Shown here piece after piece: positions 28,763 to 37,460 of a stretch of DNA of 64,000 nt; the stretch's first letter is position 1, and every line of letters begins with the position of its first letter. The stretch covers positions 248,001-312,000 of the forward strand of contig NC_013524.1 in assembly GCF_000024985.1 (NCBI RefSeq), written 5' to 3'. The notes under the pieces were generated by a model, which did no database searches, was not told the DNA's origin, and saw nothing but the letters and a program-made list of their open reading frames with translations. The position numbers and the translations under genes were made by a program. This DNA comes from Sphaerobacter thermophilus DSM 20745 (lineage in GTDB: Bacteria > Chloroflexota > Chloroflexia > Thermomicrobiales > Thermomicrobiaceae).

Positions 28763-29538
28763 ACAGACCGCTGACGCAGATCCGTCAGAGCCCCGGGCGC
28801 CTGCTCCACCAGCTCAGCGATCAACGCGCGCAGGCGATCGTAGTGGGATCCTTGCCAGTACACGCGGTCGCATCGCTCACAGAGCCAGAACTCTTCGTAC
28901 TCCTGCCGGGTACGGGGCGGCAGACGCTCCAGCACGGCGGCCTTCGGCACCGGGCGTAGCCGGCCGTTGCAGCGGAGGCACCGGCTGAAGGGTTGAATCA
29001 ATCCGGCCAGATCGAAGCGCCGCACAACCTCGCGCACCTGCTCGACCGGCGAGGCCGCGCGGACGTAGTAGCCGTGCGTCACTGCACTGCGCTTCAGCAA
29101 GCCGCGGTCCTGGGTCAGGAGGATACGCCGCTCGTCCGCCGAGATCCGCGCCAGCGTAGCGTCGTCGTAGTTGTTGCGGTACAGGGTGTCGAAGCCCAGG
29201 AGCCGAAGGTAGCCCGCAAGTTTGCCCAGGTGCGTGTCGAGAACGAAGCGCGGTTCGCGCAGCGGGCTAGGCCGGACGCGCACGAGTGGACTGATGTCGA
29301 GCGACTCGAAGACCGGGTAGACGCTGATGCGGTCACCGGGCTGCACCAGGTAGTCGAAGCCGACCGACTCCCCATTGGCGAGGAGCAGATCCACCTCCGT
29401 GTGCGGTACTCCAAGCGACTCGATCAGATCCTTGATCGAGGTGCGCCGCGCCAGCGGGTAGGTGATGGGTACCTGACGCCGCTCGCGGGGCAGGAAGTCG
29501 TTCAGTTCAGCGTAGAAGCGGACCGTGACATGGTCCAT
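28738..29538 (-). CDS. Mut7-C RNase-like protein with N-terminal ubiquitin-like domain
   Basis: The 266-residue protein has a beta-grasp, ubiquitin-like domain (about 1-85: V-T-V-R-F-Y-A-E-L-N-D-F-L). The Mut7-C domain (about 92-235) is PIN-like, with R-F-V-L-D-T-H-L-G-K-L-A-G-Y-L-R-L-L-G-F-D-T and I-L-L-T-Q-D-R-G-L. A zinc ribbon is seen as C-L-R-C...C-E-R-C. The family is thought to be RNA-processing nucleases; the target is unknown. ATG 29,538 is two bases after the stop of the membrane-protein gene, so the two are one operon. The tail S-V-P-G-G-E-P-P-G is encoded by a REP hairpin, which suggests the repeat inserted at or replaced the original end. Confidence 0.88.
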   Translation of the reverse strand: MDHVTVRFYAELNDFLPRERRQVPITYPLARRTSIKDLIESLGVPHTEVDLLLANGESVGFDYLVQPGDRISVYPVFESLDISPLVRVRPSPLREPRFVLDTHLGKLAGYLRLLGFDTLYRNNYDDATLARISADERRILLTQDRGLLKRSAVTHGYYVRAASPVEQVREVVRRFDLAGLIQPFSRCLRCNGRLRPVPKAAVLERLPPRTRQEYEEFWLCERCDRVYWQGSHYDRLRALIAELVEQAPGALTDLRQRSVPGGEPPG

Positions 29539-29540
29539 GG

Positions 29541-29846
29541 CTAGAGCACGATCTCCGCGTCCTGACGTCGAACGACGAGCCACTTGAGTGCCACACCGAT
29601 TCCCAGTAGCAGCGCCGCCAGCGCGAGCAGGCCGATCCCCATCGCCGCCTGGAACGGACCTCCGCCGAAGTGGGAGAAGGGGAACGGCCCGGAGATGATC
29701 CAGATGTAGCGGTCGTAGTCTCCGTGGATCCACCAGTAGAGCGCCAGCGGCGACGCCGCGGCGATCAGTCCCAGGCCGAGAAACACCGAGGCTACCAGGT
29801 CGAGCAGGAGCGTGCCGACAGTGATCTGCACCTGCGCGCCGTGCAT
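29541..29846 (-). CDS. small membrane protein of unknown function
   Basis: The 101-residue product has two hydrophobic stretches: about residues 10-38 (L-L-L-D-L-V-A-S-V-F-L-G-L-G-L-I-A-A) and 66-92 (A-A-M-G-I-G-L-L-A-L-A-A-L-L-L-G). Between them is an aromatic external loop (W-W-I-H-G-D-Y-D-R-Y-I-W-I-I-S-G-P-F-P-F-S-H-F-G-G-G). I do not recognise a family. CGGAGGG stands just before the ATG. It is the first gene of a two-gene unit with the Mut7-C protein. Confidence 0.75.
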   Translation of the reverse strand: MHGAQVQITVGTLLLDLVASVFLGLGLIAAASPLALYWWIHGDYDRYIWIISGPFPFSHFGGGPFQAAMGIGLLALAALLLGIGVALKWLVVRRQDAEIVL

Positions 29847-30104
29847 GGCTGCCCTCCGTTTCGCTCAGGAAGCCGGTTTCCGATCATCCATCACGGCGAC
29901 TCGATGGTACCACGCGGTGGGCTGTGCCACCGCTCCACGCTCCCGCGCCGATCGGCAAGAGGCGAACGCGAACGATGCCCTGTTGGATGAGGGCAGGAAC
30001 GGCCACATCTGTCCGGGTCGAGGAACGCCTCATGCGGTTCTGGCGCGGGATAGGGCTGCGATCTAGATGCATTGAGAATGTTTTCGGACCAGGAGGATAC
30101 GGCC

Positions 30105-32528
30105 GTGACGCAAGATGTGGCAGCGGTCCAGATCCCGGATGGGTACGAGGCGGTCGGCTCCGCCCACGTAGTCGAGCAGGGACCCGCAAGCGTGCGCCTG
30201 CGGGCGGGCACGGCGACGGTGGAGGTCACGGTGCTGGCGCCGGACCTGTTTCGGGTCGGGATGTTCCCCGATAGCCGACCGGTGGTCTACCCGGACGCCG
30301 CCATCGCGCGGCACGACTGGTCGGCGGGAGAGGTGACCGTCGCGGATGAGTCGGGCTCGCTGCGTCTGGAAACCGGTGCCGCCGCTGTCGTGATTGACCT
30401 CGAGCCGCTCCGGATCGGCTTCCGCGACGCTGTAGGGCGGCCGTTCCTGGAGGATGACCCCGACCTGGGCATGGGCGCCGCCGGACCGCCGCCGTTGGGT
30501 GGCGTCCCGGCCGCACTGGGCCGGCCGGTGTACATGTACAAGCGACGGGTGCCGGGGGAGCGCTACTTCGGCTGCGGCGAGCGCACCGGCGGGTTGGAGA
30601 AGACGTCGTCCCATCAGGTCTTTTGGAACGTCGACCCGCCCGTAGGCCACAACGCGGCCATGAACGCCCTCTACACGTCGATCCCGTTCCTCCTTGCACT
30701 CCGCGAGGGCAGAGCCTGGGGGCTCTTCTTCGACAATCCCTGCCGGAGTGAGTTCGACCTCGCCCGGCGTGATTCGTCACGACTGTGCTTCAGCGCGATC
30801 GGGGGCGACCTGGTCTATTACGTTTTCAGCGGGCCATCGCTGCGGGATGTGCTCGACCGCTACACCGACCTGACCGGTCGCACCCCGATGCCGCCGCTCT
30901 GGGCCCTCGGCTACCACCAGAGTTCCTGGAACTACGAGACGGCGGAAGACGTGGAGGCGGTCGCTCGCGCCTTCCGCGAGCGCGACATCCCGTGCGACGC
31001 GATCTACCTCGACATCGACTACATGGACGGGTTCCGCGTCTTCACCTGGAGCCCAGAGCGGTTCCCCGACCCCGACGGTTTGATCGCACGGCTCGGCGAG
31101 CAAGGCTTCCGGGTGGTGACGATCGTCGACCCGGGCGTGCGCGTCGACGAGTCGTACTCGGTCTACACCTCAGGTCGCGATGCGGGCTACTTCTGCCGGA
31201 CCCCGACGGGTGAGGAGTACCGAAACGTGGTCTGGCCGGGCGTGTGTGCCTTCCCCGACTTCAGCGATCCCAATGTCCGTGCCTGGTGGGGCGACCAGCA
31301 CGCGGCGCTTCTGGACCGGGGCGTGGCCGGCATCTGGTGCGACATGAACGAGCCGACGGTCTTCATCCCGTCGCGCGGAACCCTGCCGGACGACACGGTT
31401 CACCCGGGCGGTGGACACGCCCGGCTCCATGCGCAGGTACACAACCTCTACGGCAACTACATGGCTCAGGCGACGCGCGAGGGGCTGGAGCGGCTGCGAC
31501 CGGACCGCCGCCCGTTCGTCATCTCCCGCGCCGGGTATGCCGGGCTACAGCGCTTTGCCCTGCAGTGGACCGGCGACAACTCGGCCTGGTGGGAACACCT
31601 TTGGATGTCGATGCCGCAGCTCCAGAACATGGGGCTGTCCGGGATGGCCTGGGCCGGAGTCGACATCGGCGGCTTCTCCGGCGATGCCACGGGCGAGTTG
31701 CTGGCACGCTGGGTGGAGTTCGGTATCTTCCAGCCCTACTGCCGGAACCACAGCGAGAAGGGGACCACGCGCCAGGAGCCGTGGGCGTTCGGCGAGCCGT
31801 ACGAGTCGATTATCCGGAACATGCTCAAGCTTCGACAGCGGCTGCTCCCGTATCTCTACACGCTGTTCGAAGAGTGCCACCGCACTGGCGCGCCGATCCT
31901 GCGACCACTCCTGTTCGAGTATCCAGAGGACGATGCGACCTACAGCGCCGATGATGAGTTCCTGGTGGGCGACCGGCTGCTGGTGGCCCCCATCACCCGC
32001 CATGGCCAGTCGTACCGCCACGTCTACCTGCCGGCCGGCACCTGGTTCCACCTGTGGCGTGGCGAGCGCTACGAGGGACCGGCCGACGTGCTGATCCACG
32101 CGCCGCTCGGCGAGCCGGCCGTCTTCGTGCGCGGCGACGCGCCGGTGCCGCTGTGGCCCGCGATGAACTACGTCGGCGAGCGGCCGGCCGATCCGCTGAC
32201 GCTGCTGATCTATCCGGCCGGAGGACGGGGCGCGCTGGAGCTCTACGAGGACGCCGGGGACGGCTATGCCTACCTGCAGGGCGAGTACGCCCGGACGCGC
32301 GTCACCTGTCGCTCAGACGACGCCGGGATCATCGTCGAGATCGGCGCGCGCGAGGGCAGCTTCGTGCCGGAGCGCACCCGTGTCGTGGTCGAACTCCGTG
32401 GGCTGGAAAAGGCGCCGTCGCAGGTGCTGGTCGACGGGCAGCCGGATGAGGCGACCTTCGACGACGGCACCGTGACTGTGAGCCTGGACGCGAGCGCCGA
32501 GGCGCGGACAGTCGAGGTCCGCCGCTAG
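30105..32528 (+). CDS. GH31 family alpha-glucosidase
   Basis: GH31 enzymes release glucose or xylose from alpha-linked oligosaccharides. The 807-residue product has an N-terminal beta-sandwich and the catalytic barrel. The nucleophile is Asp413 in I-W-C-D-M-N-E-P and the acid/base is Asp491 in T-G-D-N-S-A-W-W. Also seen are D-I-D-Y-M-D-G-F-R-V-F-T-W and the late C-R-N-H-S-E-K-G-T-T-R-Q-E-P-W. C-terminal beta domains follow. There is no signal peptide, so it acts on imported or glycogen-derived sugars. GTG 30,105 follows AGGAGG (30,091-30,096). It is a single gene; glgX elsewhere in the window fits the same alpha-glucan economy. Confidence 0.93.
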   Translation: MTQDVAAVQIPDGYEAVGSAHVVEQGPASVRLRAGTATVEVTVLAPDLFRVGMFPDSRPVVYPDAAIARHDWSAGEVTVADESGSLRLETGAAAVVIDLEPLRIGFRDAVGRPFLEDDPDLGMGAAGPPPLGGVPAALGRPVYMYKRRVPGERYFGCGERTGGLEKTSSHQVFWNVDPPVGHNAAMNALYTSIPFLLALREGRAWGLFFDNPCRSEFDLARRDSSRLCFSAIGGDLVYYVFSGPSLRDVLDRYTDLTGRTPMPPLWALGYHQSSWNYETAEDVEAVARAFRERDIPCDAIYLDIDYMDGFRVFTWSPERFPDPDGLIARLGEQGFRVVTIVDPGVRVDESYSVYTSGRDAGYFCRTPTGEEYRNVVWPGVCAFPDFSDPNVRAWWGDQHAALLDRGVAGIWCDMNEPTVFIPSRGTLPDDTVHPGGGHARLHAQVHNLYGNYMAQATREGLERLRPDRRPFVISRAGYAGLQRFALQWTGDNSAWWEHLWMSMPQLQNMGLSGMAWAGVDIGGFSGDATGELLARWVEFGIFQPYCRNHSEKGTTRQEPWAFGEPYESIIRNMLKLRQRLLPYLYTLFEECHRTGAPILRPLLFEYPEDDATYSADDEFLVGDRLLVAPITRHGQSYRHVYLPAGTWFHLWRGERYEGPADVLIHAPLGEPAVFVRGDAPVPLWPAMNYVGERPADPLTLLIYPAGGRGALELYEDAGDGYAYLQGEYARTRVTCRSDDAGIIVEIGAREGSFVPERTRVVVELRGLEKAPSQVLVDGQPDEATFDDGTVTVSLDASAEARTVEVRR

Positions 32529-32540
32529 CATCGCCTCAAA

Positions 32541-32582
32541 GCCGGGCCGCCAGCGCTGCGGCGACCCCGTCGTGTCGGCCCG
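32541..32582. terminator. possible hairpin after the GH31 gene
   Basis: CCGGGCCG (32,541-32,548) can pair with CGGCCCGG (32,575-32,582) across a 26-base loop, followed by TCGCGTCTTT. The loop is long, so confidence is low. Confidence 0.3.
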
Positions 32583-32684
32583 GTCGCGTCTTTGATGGTC
32601 CGTTACCATTTTGACGCCGGGCGGACGTGGACGCCGGGCGAAGGTGGTGGGCATACTTGTCGGCCGTCCGGAAAGGGGGCCGAT

Positions 32685-33200
32685 ATGATCCTGCCGAAAG
32701 TCCGCGACCCGCGGCTGGTGACGATCCGGCGTGGCGGGACCCTCACCGATGAGGATCACCACCTCCTCGCCTTGTGGGCGGCGCTGTGCGCGGAGCATGT
32801 CCTTCCTCTCTTCGAAGCGGTGCAGCCGGATGACCCGCGGCCGCGCTATGCGATCGAGCAGGTTCGCGCCTGGGCGCGCGGCGAGGTTCGGATGTCCCAG
32901 TCGCGTGCGGCTGCCGGTCATGCGAATGCCGCGGCGCGGCATTTGACCGGGGCACCGCGGTTTGCCGCGTTTGCGGCCGGACAGGCGGCGGCGGTCGCCC
33001 ATGTCGCCGCACACGCACTCGGCGCAGCCGCCTATGCGATCAAGGCCGTGCGCGCCGCCGCCCCGGAAGGAGAGGCGTTGCACGCCGGGCGACTTGAGTG
33101 CCAGTGGCAGCGCGACCAGCTCCCGGAGCCGATCCGCGAATTCGTCCTCGATGACCAGCGGCTGCGGAACCACCTCTGTTGGGGCGTGTTCGACTGCTGA
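32685..33200 (+). CDS. orphan immunity-like protein (Imm-5-like helical domain)
   Basis: The 171-residue protein is soluble and mostly helical. It opens with D-P-R-L-V-T-I-R-R-G-G-T-L-T-D-E-D-H-H-L-L-A-L-W-A-A, followed by two Ala/His-rich helices (A-A-A-V-A-H-V-A-A-H-A-L-G-A-A-A-Y-A-I-K). This pattern is that of proteins annotated as putative immunity proteins in Actinobacteria and Chloroflexota. No toxin gene stands beside it, so a role in contact inhibition is not supported by context. ATG 32,685 follows AAGGGGG. Repeated regular His and Asp positions might bind metal. Confidence 0.72.
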   Translation: MILPKVRDPRLVTIRRGGTLTDEDHHLLALWAALCAEHVLPLFEAVQPDDPRPRYAIEQVRAWARGEVRMSQSRAAAGHANAAARHLTGAPRFAAFAAGQAAAVAHVAAHALGAAAYAIKAVRAAAPEGEALHAGRLECQWQRDQLPEPIREFVLDDQRLRNHLCWGVFDC

Positions 33201-33261
33201 CCGGCCGACGCGCACGGCTGCTGCAACGGCTCCCAGCTTCCAGAAATGGCGCTCGACTCGT

Positions 33262-33381
33262 TGTCATCCGGAGCGAAGCGAAGGATCTCGCGCTGGAGCG
33301 GCCACACCGCCCGAGATCCTTCGACTCGGACAGAGCCGCCGGCCAGCGCTCGCGCTCCGGCCGGCTCCGCTCAGCATGACA
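33262..33381. repeat. TGTCATCC-type palindromic interspersed repeat
   Basis: The element begins TGTCATCCGGAGCG and ends GCTCAGCATGACA; the two ends are imperfect inverted repeats. Inside, CGAAGGATCTCG (33,279-33,290) is inverted exactly at 33,312-33,323. Repeats of this form, with AGCGAAGCGAAGGATCT, are common between genes in Chloroflexota and other bacteria and behave like small non-coding mobile elements. Confidence 0.75.
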
Positions 33382-33590
33382 TCAGAGGTGTGGCGGACTG
33401 CTGGCGGGTCATCCGGTCCCGCCCCTAGGCAGTCTCCGATCTGGTCGGCTGTCGCGCTGGCACTGTGTGGTTCGTCGCAACGGTGACGGATCGTGCGCTC
33501 CCCGTACCTCTCCGCGTTCTGTTGCCATCGTGACCCGCCCTGCCGAGCTTCGCGCAAAGCACGGGGCATCCCGCTGCGAATCCCTTGGCG

Positions 33591-33619
33591 TTGACGCTCG
33601 TAACAGCCTTTGCTACAGT
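33591..33619 (+). promoter_or_regulatory. strong promoter for the branched-chain importer operon
   Basis: TTGACG (33,591-33,596) and TACAGT (33,614-33,619) are 17 bases apart. No gene begins near it, so the transcript would carry a leader of roughly 520 bases before the binding-protein gene at 34,148. Confidence 0.55.
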
Positions 33620-34147
33620 GGAGAGGGCGGAATCCATACAGTGTCTGACAACGTTTAACGAGAATGACCACGCCCGATCGCGCGGCTTGTCGAGGGCCGG
33701 TCCGGGGCAGTGACCGGGCGAGTGTTCGGCGCAGTTGTGCGTGTGCACAGTGGTGGTAGACCAGCGCTCAGTGCTGGCCGCCCCGTGCGGTGTTGCGCGC
33801 AAGTGCCAGCCCGGACGGATTGCGTGATGCTTGGGAGCGGTTCCACATTTGGAGAGCCGGTGGCAGCACACGTGTTCATGGGACAATCCGGCCCCTGCTG
33901 CGCGATGGTGCCACACGTGTCTTCGTCCGAGAGCGGTTTGCGCGACATAAGTCCCGGCGGGCACGGATTCGTCCGGTCAATCGCCGGGCCGAGCCGAGAG
34001 GCCTGGCCCCTACTGGTGGAATCGGACGGCCGGGTGCTCTGGACGTGACGAGAGGCGCGATCGGTTCCATGCCGACGAACCCGGCGCGTCCGGATCCCGG
34101 TCGAGGGATGGCCGTGCACGGTTTATGGTGAGGAGGGGCAGTTCGAA

Positions 34148-35503
34148 ATGCAGCGTGATTCCCAGCCGCTCATGAACCACAGACTCAGTCGCCGTTCGAT
34201 GTTGCTGGGACTCGGGACGACCGTGATCGGTGGCCTGCTGGCGGCCTGCGGTGGCGGAGAGTCTGAGGAAACGACTCCGGCTGCCGCTGAGACGCCGACC
34301 CAGGCTGCCGCTGCGGAGACGCCTACGACGGCAGCCGCCACTCCGACCGCTGCCGCCAGCCCGAGTGCCAGCACGCCGTCGACGTCCACGTCCTCCGGTG
34401 AACCAGTCCGCGTCGGGGTGATCGGCACCATCTCGGGCGTCTACTCCACCCTTGGACAGAACATGGTCGACGGGATGCAGCTCTACCTCTCGGAGATCGA
34501 GTACCAGGCCGGTGGTCGTCCGATCGAGCTCATCATCGAGGACTCGGCGGGCAGCCCGGATCAGGCGCTGGCCAAGGCGCGGCAACTCGTCGAGCGCGAC
34601 CAGGTGCACATCATCGCCGGAGTGACCTTGAGCAACGAGGCGGCCGCGGTCCGCGACTACATCGTCGAGGCGCAGGTCCCCTGGATCATCGGCAACGCCG
34701 GGTTGCCGGGGCTGACGCGCGACCCCAACATGCGGAGCCCCTACATCTTCCGCGTCTCCTTTGCCAACGGCCAGTACGAGGCGCCGTTCGGCGACTACGC
34801 CTACAACACCCTCGGCTACCAGCGGGTCATCGTCACGGCGCTCGACTACTCGGCCGGACACGACAAGGCGGGCGCCTTCATGCAGCGCTTCCGCGATGCC
34901 GGCGGTGAGATCGTCGGCGAGGTCTACGCGCCGATGGACACGCAGGACTATGGCCCGTACCTGCAGCGCATCCAGCAGATGGACGCCGATGCCGTCTGGG
35001 CTTTCTATTCCGGTGGTGATGCGGTACGCTTTGTGCTGCAGTACGCGGAGTTCGGTCTCAAAGACCAGTTCCCGCTCATCGGTGCAGGTGACACCGTGGA
35101 CGAGAACATTCTTAACCAGCAGGGTGATGCTGCCCTGGACGTGGTCAGCACCCTGCACTACAGCCCGCTGTACGATTCGCCGGAGAATCAGGCCTTCGTC
35201 GAGGCCTTCGAGTCGACGTACGACGCCCAGGCGAATCAGTTTGCCTACCAGGGCTACCTCGCTGCCCGCGTGATCGCCGAAGCTTTGACGGCGACCGACG
35301 GGAACGCGGAGGATACGCAGGCGTTCCTGGAGGCCCTGAAGGGCGTGAGCTTCACCGGGCCCACCGGTGAGTTCCGCTTCCACCCCGAATCTCAGGGGGC
35401 GGTGATCACGGTGCTGGTGCGGCGCGTCGAGCAACTGCCCGACGGCAGCTACGGGAACGTCGTGATCGATGCGATTGGGAATGTCGATGACCTGTCGTTC
35501 TAG
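34148..35503 (+). CDS. LivJ-type ABC substrate-binding lipoprotein
   Basis: This 451-residue surface lipoprotein is for a branched-chain-amino-acid-type importer (periplasmic-binding fold type I). The signal has a twin-arginine-like L-S-R-R-S-M-L-L-G-L and the lipobox G-L-L-A-A-C. A Thr/Ala/Pro-rich linker to about residue 80 follows, then the binding domain starting V-R-V-G-V-I-G-T-I-S-G-V-Y-S-T-L-G. The ligand may be an amino acid, amide, urea or aromatic acid; the family is broad. It is the first gene of the livJHMGF operon, and AGGAGGGG stands before ATG 34,148. A second protein of this type lies at 43,586. Confidence 0.9.
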   Translation: MQRDSQPLMNHRLSRRSMLLGLGTTVIGGLLAACGGGESEETTPAAAETPTQAAAAETPTTAAATPTAAASPSASTPSTSTSSGEPVRVGVIGTISGVYSTLGQNMVDGMQLYLSEIEYQAGGRPIELIIEDSAGSPDQALAKARQLVERDQVHIIAGVTLSNEAAAVRDYIVEAQVPWIIGNAGLPGLTRDPNMRSPYIFRVSFANGQYEAPFGDYAYNTLGYQRVIVTALDYSAGHDKAGAFMQRFRDAGGEIVGEVYAPMDTQDYGPYLQRIQQMDADAVWAFYSGGDAVRFVLQYAEFGLKDQFPLIGAGDTVDENILNQQGDAALDVVSTLHYSPLYDSPENQAFVEAFESTYDAQANQFAYQGYLAARVIAEALTATDGNAEDTQAFLEALKGVSFTGPTGEFRFHPESQGAVITVLVRRVEQLPDGSYGNVVIDAIGNVDDLSF

Positions 35504-35527
35504 CGGCAGGCTGCAGGGGAGGGTAGC

Positions 35528-36385
35528 ATGCCGATCAACGCGGCGAGCGTAGTCATCGGCCTGTCATACGCGAGCCTGCTCTTCTTGATCTCGGTGGGGC
35601 TGTCGGTGGTGTTCGGGTTGATGCGCTTCGTCAACCTGGCCACCGGCGCCCTCTACATCGTCGGTGGCTACGTTGCCTGGAGCGTGGCGAACCGGACCGA
35701 CAACTTCTGGCTGGCGCTTCCGGCAGGGGCAATCATGGCGCTGATCATCGGCGTCGTGATCGAGCGAGGCTTCCTGGACCGGTTGCTCGGCAAAGAGTTG
35801 ATGCAGGTCAGCCTGACGCTCGGGGTCGCGTACATCGTAGCGGATGTGACGCGCTGGATCTGGGGCGGCGACCCATTGCGGGTGCGCGCTCCTGAGATGC
35901 TGCGTGGCTCGACCCGCCTGTTCGGCTCCGTCTTCCCCACCTACCGCCTGGCGTTGATCGTGATCGGCGCCGTGCTGGCGATCATCGTCTGGTACCTGCT
36001 GGAGCGCACGCGCTGGGGCGCATATGTCCGCGCGGGCGTGGACGACATGGAGATGCTCGAGTGCCTCGGAGTGAACGGGCGCCGCGTCTTCTCCGTGGTC
36101 TTCGCGCTGGGTGCGCTCCTGTGCGGCCTCGGCGGAGCACTGGGCACGCCGGTGACCGGCGTTTCGCCGGGCATCGACTCGCAGATGCTGCTGATGGCCC
36201 TGATCGTGGTGGTGCTCGGTGGCCTGGGATCCGTACTCGGCGCGATCGTGGCGAGCGGCGTGGTCGGCATGGTCGACAACATGGTGCGGACCTTCTGGCC
36301 CGAGGCTTCGTTCTTCGTCGTCTGGGTGCTCGTCGCCCTGGTGCTGATCGTTCGGCCGCAGGGTTTGTTCGGCCGTGCGGTCTGA
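35528..36385 (+). CDS. livH: branched-chain-type ABC permease LivH
   Basis: This 285-residue inner-membrane permease has about eight hydrophobic segments and starts directly in the first helix. V-F-G-L-M-R-F-V-N-L-A-T-G-A-L-Y is typical of LivH. The late A-L-I-V-V-V-L-G-G-L-G-S-V-L-G-A-I-V-A-S lies in the region that contacts the ATPases. It follows the binding protein by 24 bases and overlaps the open frame of livM. With LivM it forms the channel of the importer. Confidence 0.92.
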   Translation: MPINAASVVIGLSYASLLFLISVGLSVVFGLMRFVNLATGALYIVGGYVAWSVANRTDNFWLALPAGAIMALIIGVVIERGFLDRLLGKELMQVSLTLGVAYIVADVTRWIWGGDPLRVRAPEMLRGSTRLFGSVFPTYRLALIVIGAVLAIIVWYLLERTRWGAYVRAGVDDMEMLECLGVNGRRVFSVVFALGALLCGLGGALGTPVTGVSPGIDSQMLLMALIVVVLGGLGSVLGAIVASGVVGMVDNMVRTFWPEASFFVVWVLVALVLIVRPQGLFGRAV

Positions 36386-36407
36386 GGAGAGGCAGGGCGA
36401 AATCGGC

Positions 36408-37460
36408 ATGCAACGCATGGGACTGGACGTACGCAGCGCGCGCTCACGCCGCCTGCTGGTGGGTGTTGTCGCCGCGGTCGCGCTCCTGGCAGCCCCGGCT
36501 GTGCTGCCCGACTACCCGCTGAGCGTCCTCACCGAGATCGTGATCTTCTCGCTCTTCGTGATGTCCCTGAACCTCCTGGTCGGGTACACCGGGCTGCCCT
36601 CGCTGGGCCACTCGGCCTTCTTCGGAACGGGCGGGTACGCTGTCGCCTTGCTGGCGATCCGCGCTCACCTCTCGGCGGTCCCGGCGCTCATCGTCGCGGT
36701 CCTCGCCGGGATCGCGCTGGCGCTCGTCACCGGCCCGTTCGTGCTCCGGACGAGCGGCGCGTACTTCCTCATCCTCACGCTCTCGCTGACGCAGGTACTC
36801 TTCGGGATCGTCTGGCTCTGGCGCGGGATGACGGGCGGCGATGACGGCCTCCCCGGCGTGCCCCGGCCCGAGCTTCCGTTCCTGACCGGCCTCGTGGGGA
36901 GCTGGACCAACTTCTACTACGTGGTGCTCCTCGTCGTGGCCATTGCCGTGGCCACCCTCTGGTGGATCGTGCGATCCGGCTTCGGCCTGACGCTCGTCGG
37001 GATTCGGGAGAACGAGCGGATCGTCGAGGGGCTGGGCTACCCCACCTGGTGGACCAAGTACATCGTCTACATCCTCGCCGGTGGCTACGCCGCCCTGGCC
37101 GGCGGGCTCTTCGCCTACTTCAAGGGCTACGTCGGCCCCGGCCAACTGAGCTGGCTCACGGCGGGCGAGGCGCTGGTGATGGTCATCCTCGGCGGGGCCG
37201 GAACCTTCTGGGGGCCGGTTCTGGGTGCCACGGTCGTGCTGCTGCTCCGGTACGAGGTGAGCAGCTTCACGCAGCGCTGGGAGACCATCCTCGGTCTGGT
37301 CTTCATCCTGGCTGTGCTCTTCCTCCCGGAGGGGCTCGCGCGCCTGCCTGATCGGATCAGAAGCATCCGGGCGAAGGGGCGGCCGACGGGAGCGCCTGCG
37401 GGCCAACCTGCTGCGGAGGCTGTCGGGTCCACGGCGATTGCGGAGAGGTCGGAGCAATGA
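36408..37460 (+). CDS. livM: branched-chain-type ABC permease LivM
   Basis: This 350-residue second permease subunit has about ten hydrophobic segments. Y-T-G-L-P-S-L-G-H-S-A-F-F-G-T-G-G-Y and V-G-I-R-E-N-E-R-I-V-E-G-L-G are typical, and V-M-V-I-L-G-G-A-G-T-F-W-G-P-V is the ATPase-contact loop. A Pro/Ala-rich tail ends the protein. ATG 36,408 is chosen before the first helix; the ribosome site (GGAGAGG near 36,386) is rather far, and a GTG at 36,375 inside livH is the other option. Its stop overlaps the start of livG (ATGA). Confidence 0.9.
   Translation: MQRMGLDVRSARSRRLLVGVVAAVALLAAPAVLPDYPLSVLTEIVIFSLFVMSLNLLVGYTGLPSLGHSAFFGTGGYAVALLAIRAHLSAVPALIVAVLAGIALALVTGPFVLRTSGAYFLILTLSLTQVLFGIVWLWRGMTGGDDGLPGVPRPELPFLTGLVGSWTNFYYVVLLVVAIAVATLWWIVRSGFGLTLVGIRENERIVEGLGYPTWWTKYIVYILAGGYAALAGGLFAYFKGYVGPGQLSWLTAGEALVMVILGGAGTFWGPVLGATVVLLLRYEVSSFTQRWETILGLVFILAVLFLPEGLARLPDRIRSIRAKGRPTGAPAGQPAAEAVGSTAIAERSEQ

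Larger units (their letters stand above)
33201..34147. other. 950-base gap: mobile repeat, promoter and long leader
   Basis: The gap holds the 120-base palindromic repeat at 33,262-33,381, the promoter at 33,591-33,619 and then about 520 bases before the first importer gene. Open frames in it on both strands lack ribosome binding sites and family resemblance. I see no known riboswitch, but the leader is long enough to hold one. Confidence 0.55.

Noticed and set aside
33425-34131. Open frames on both strands before the importer
   Set aside because: No ribosome site, low-complexity composition and no recognisable domain. The region is better explained as a leader and repeats.
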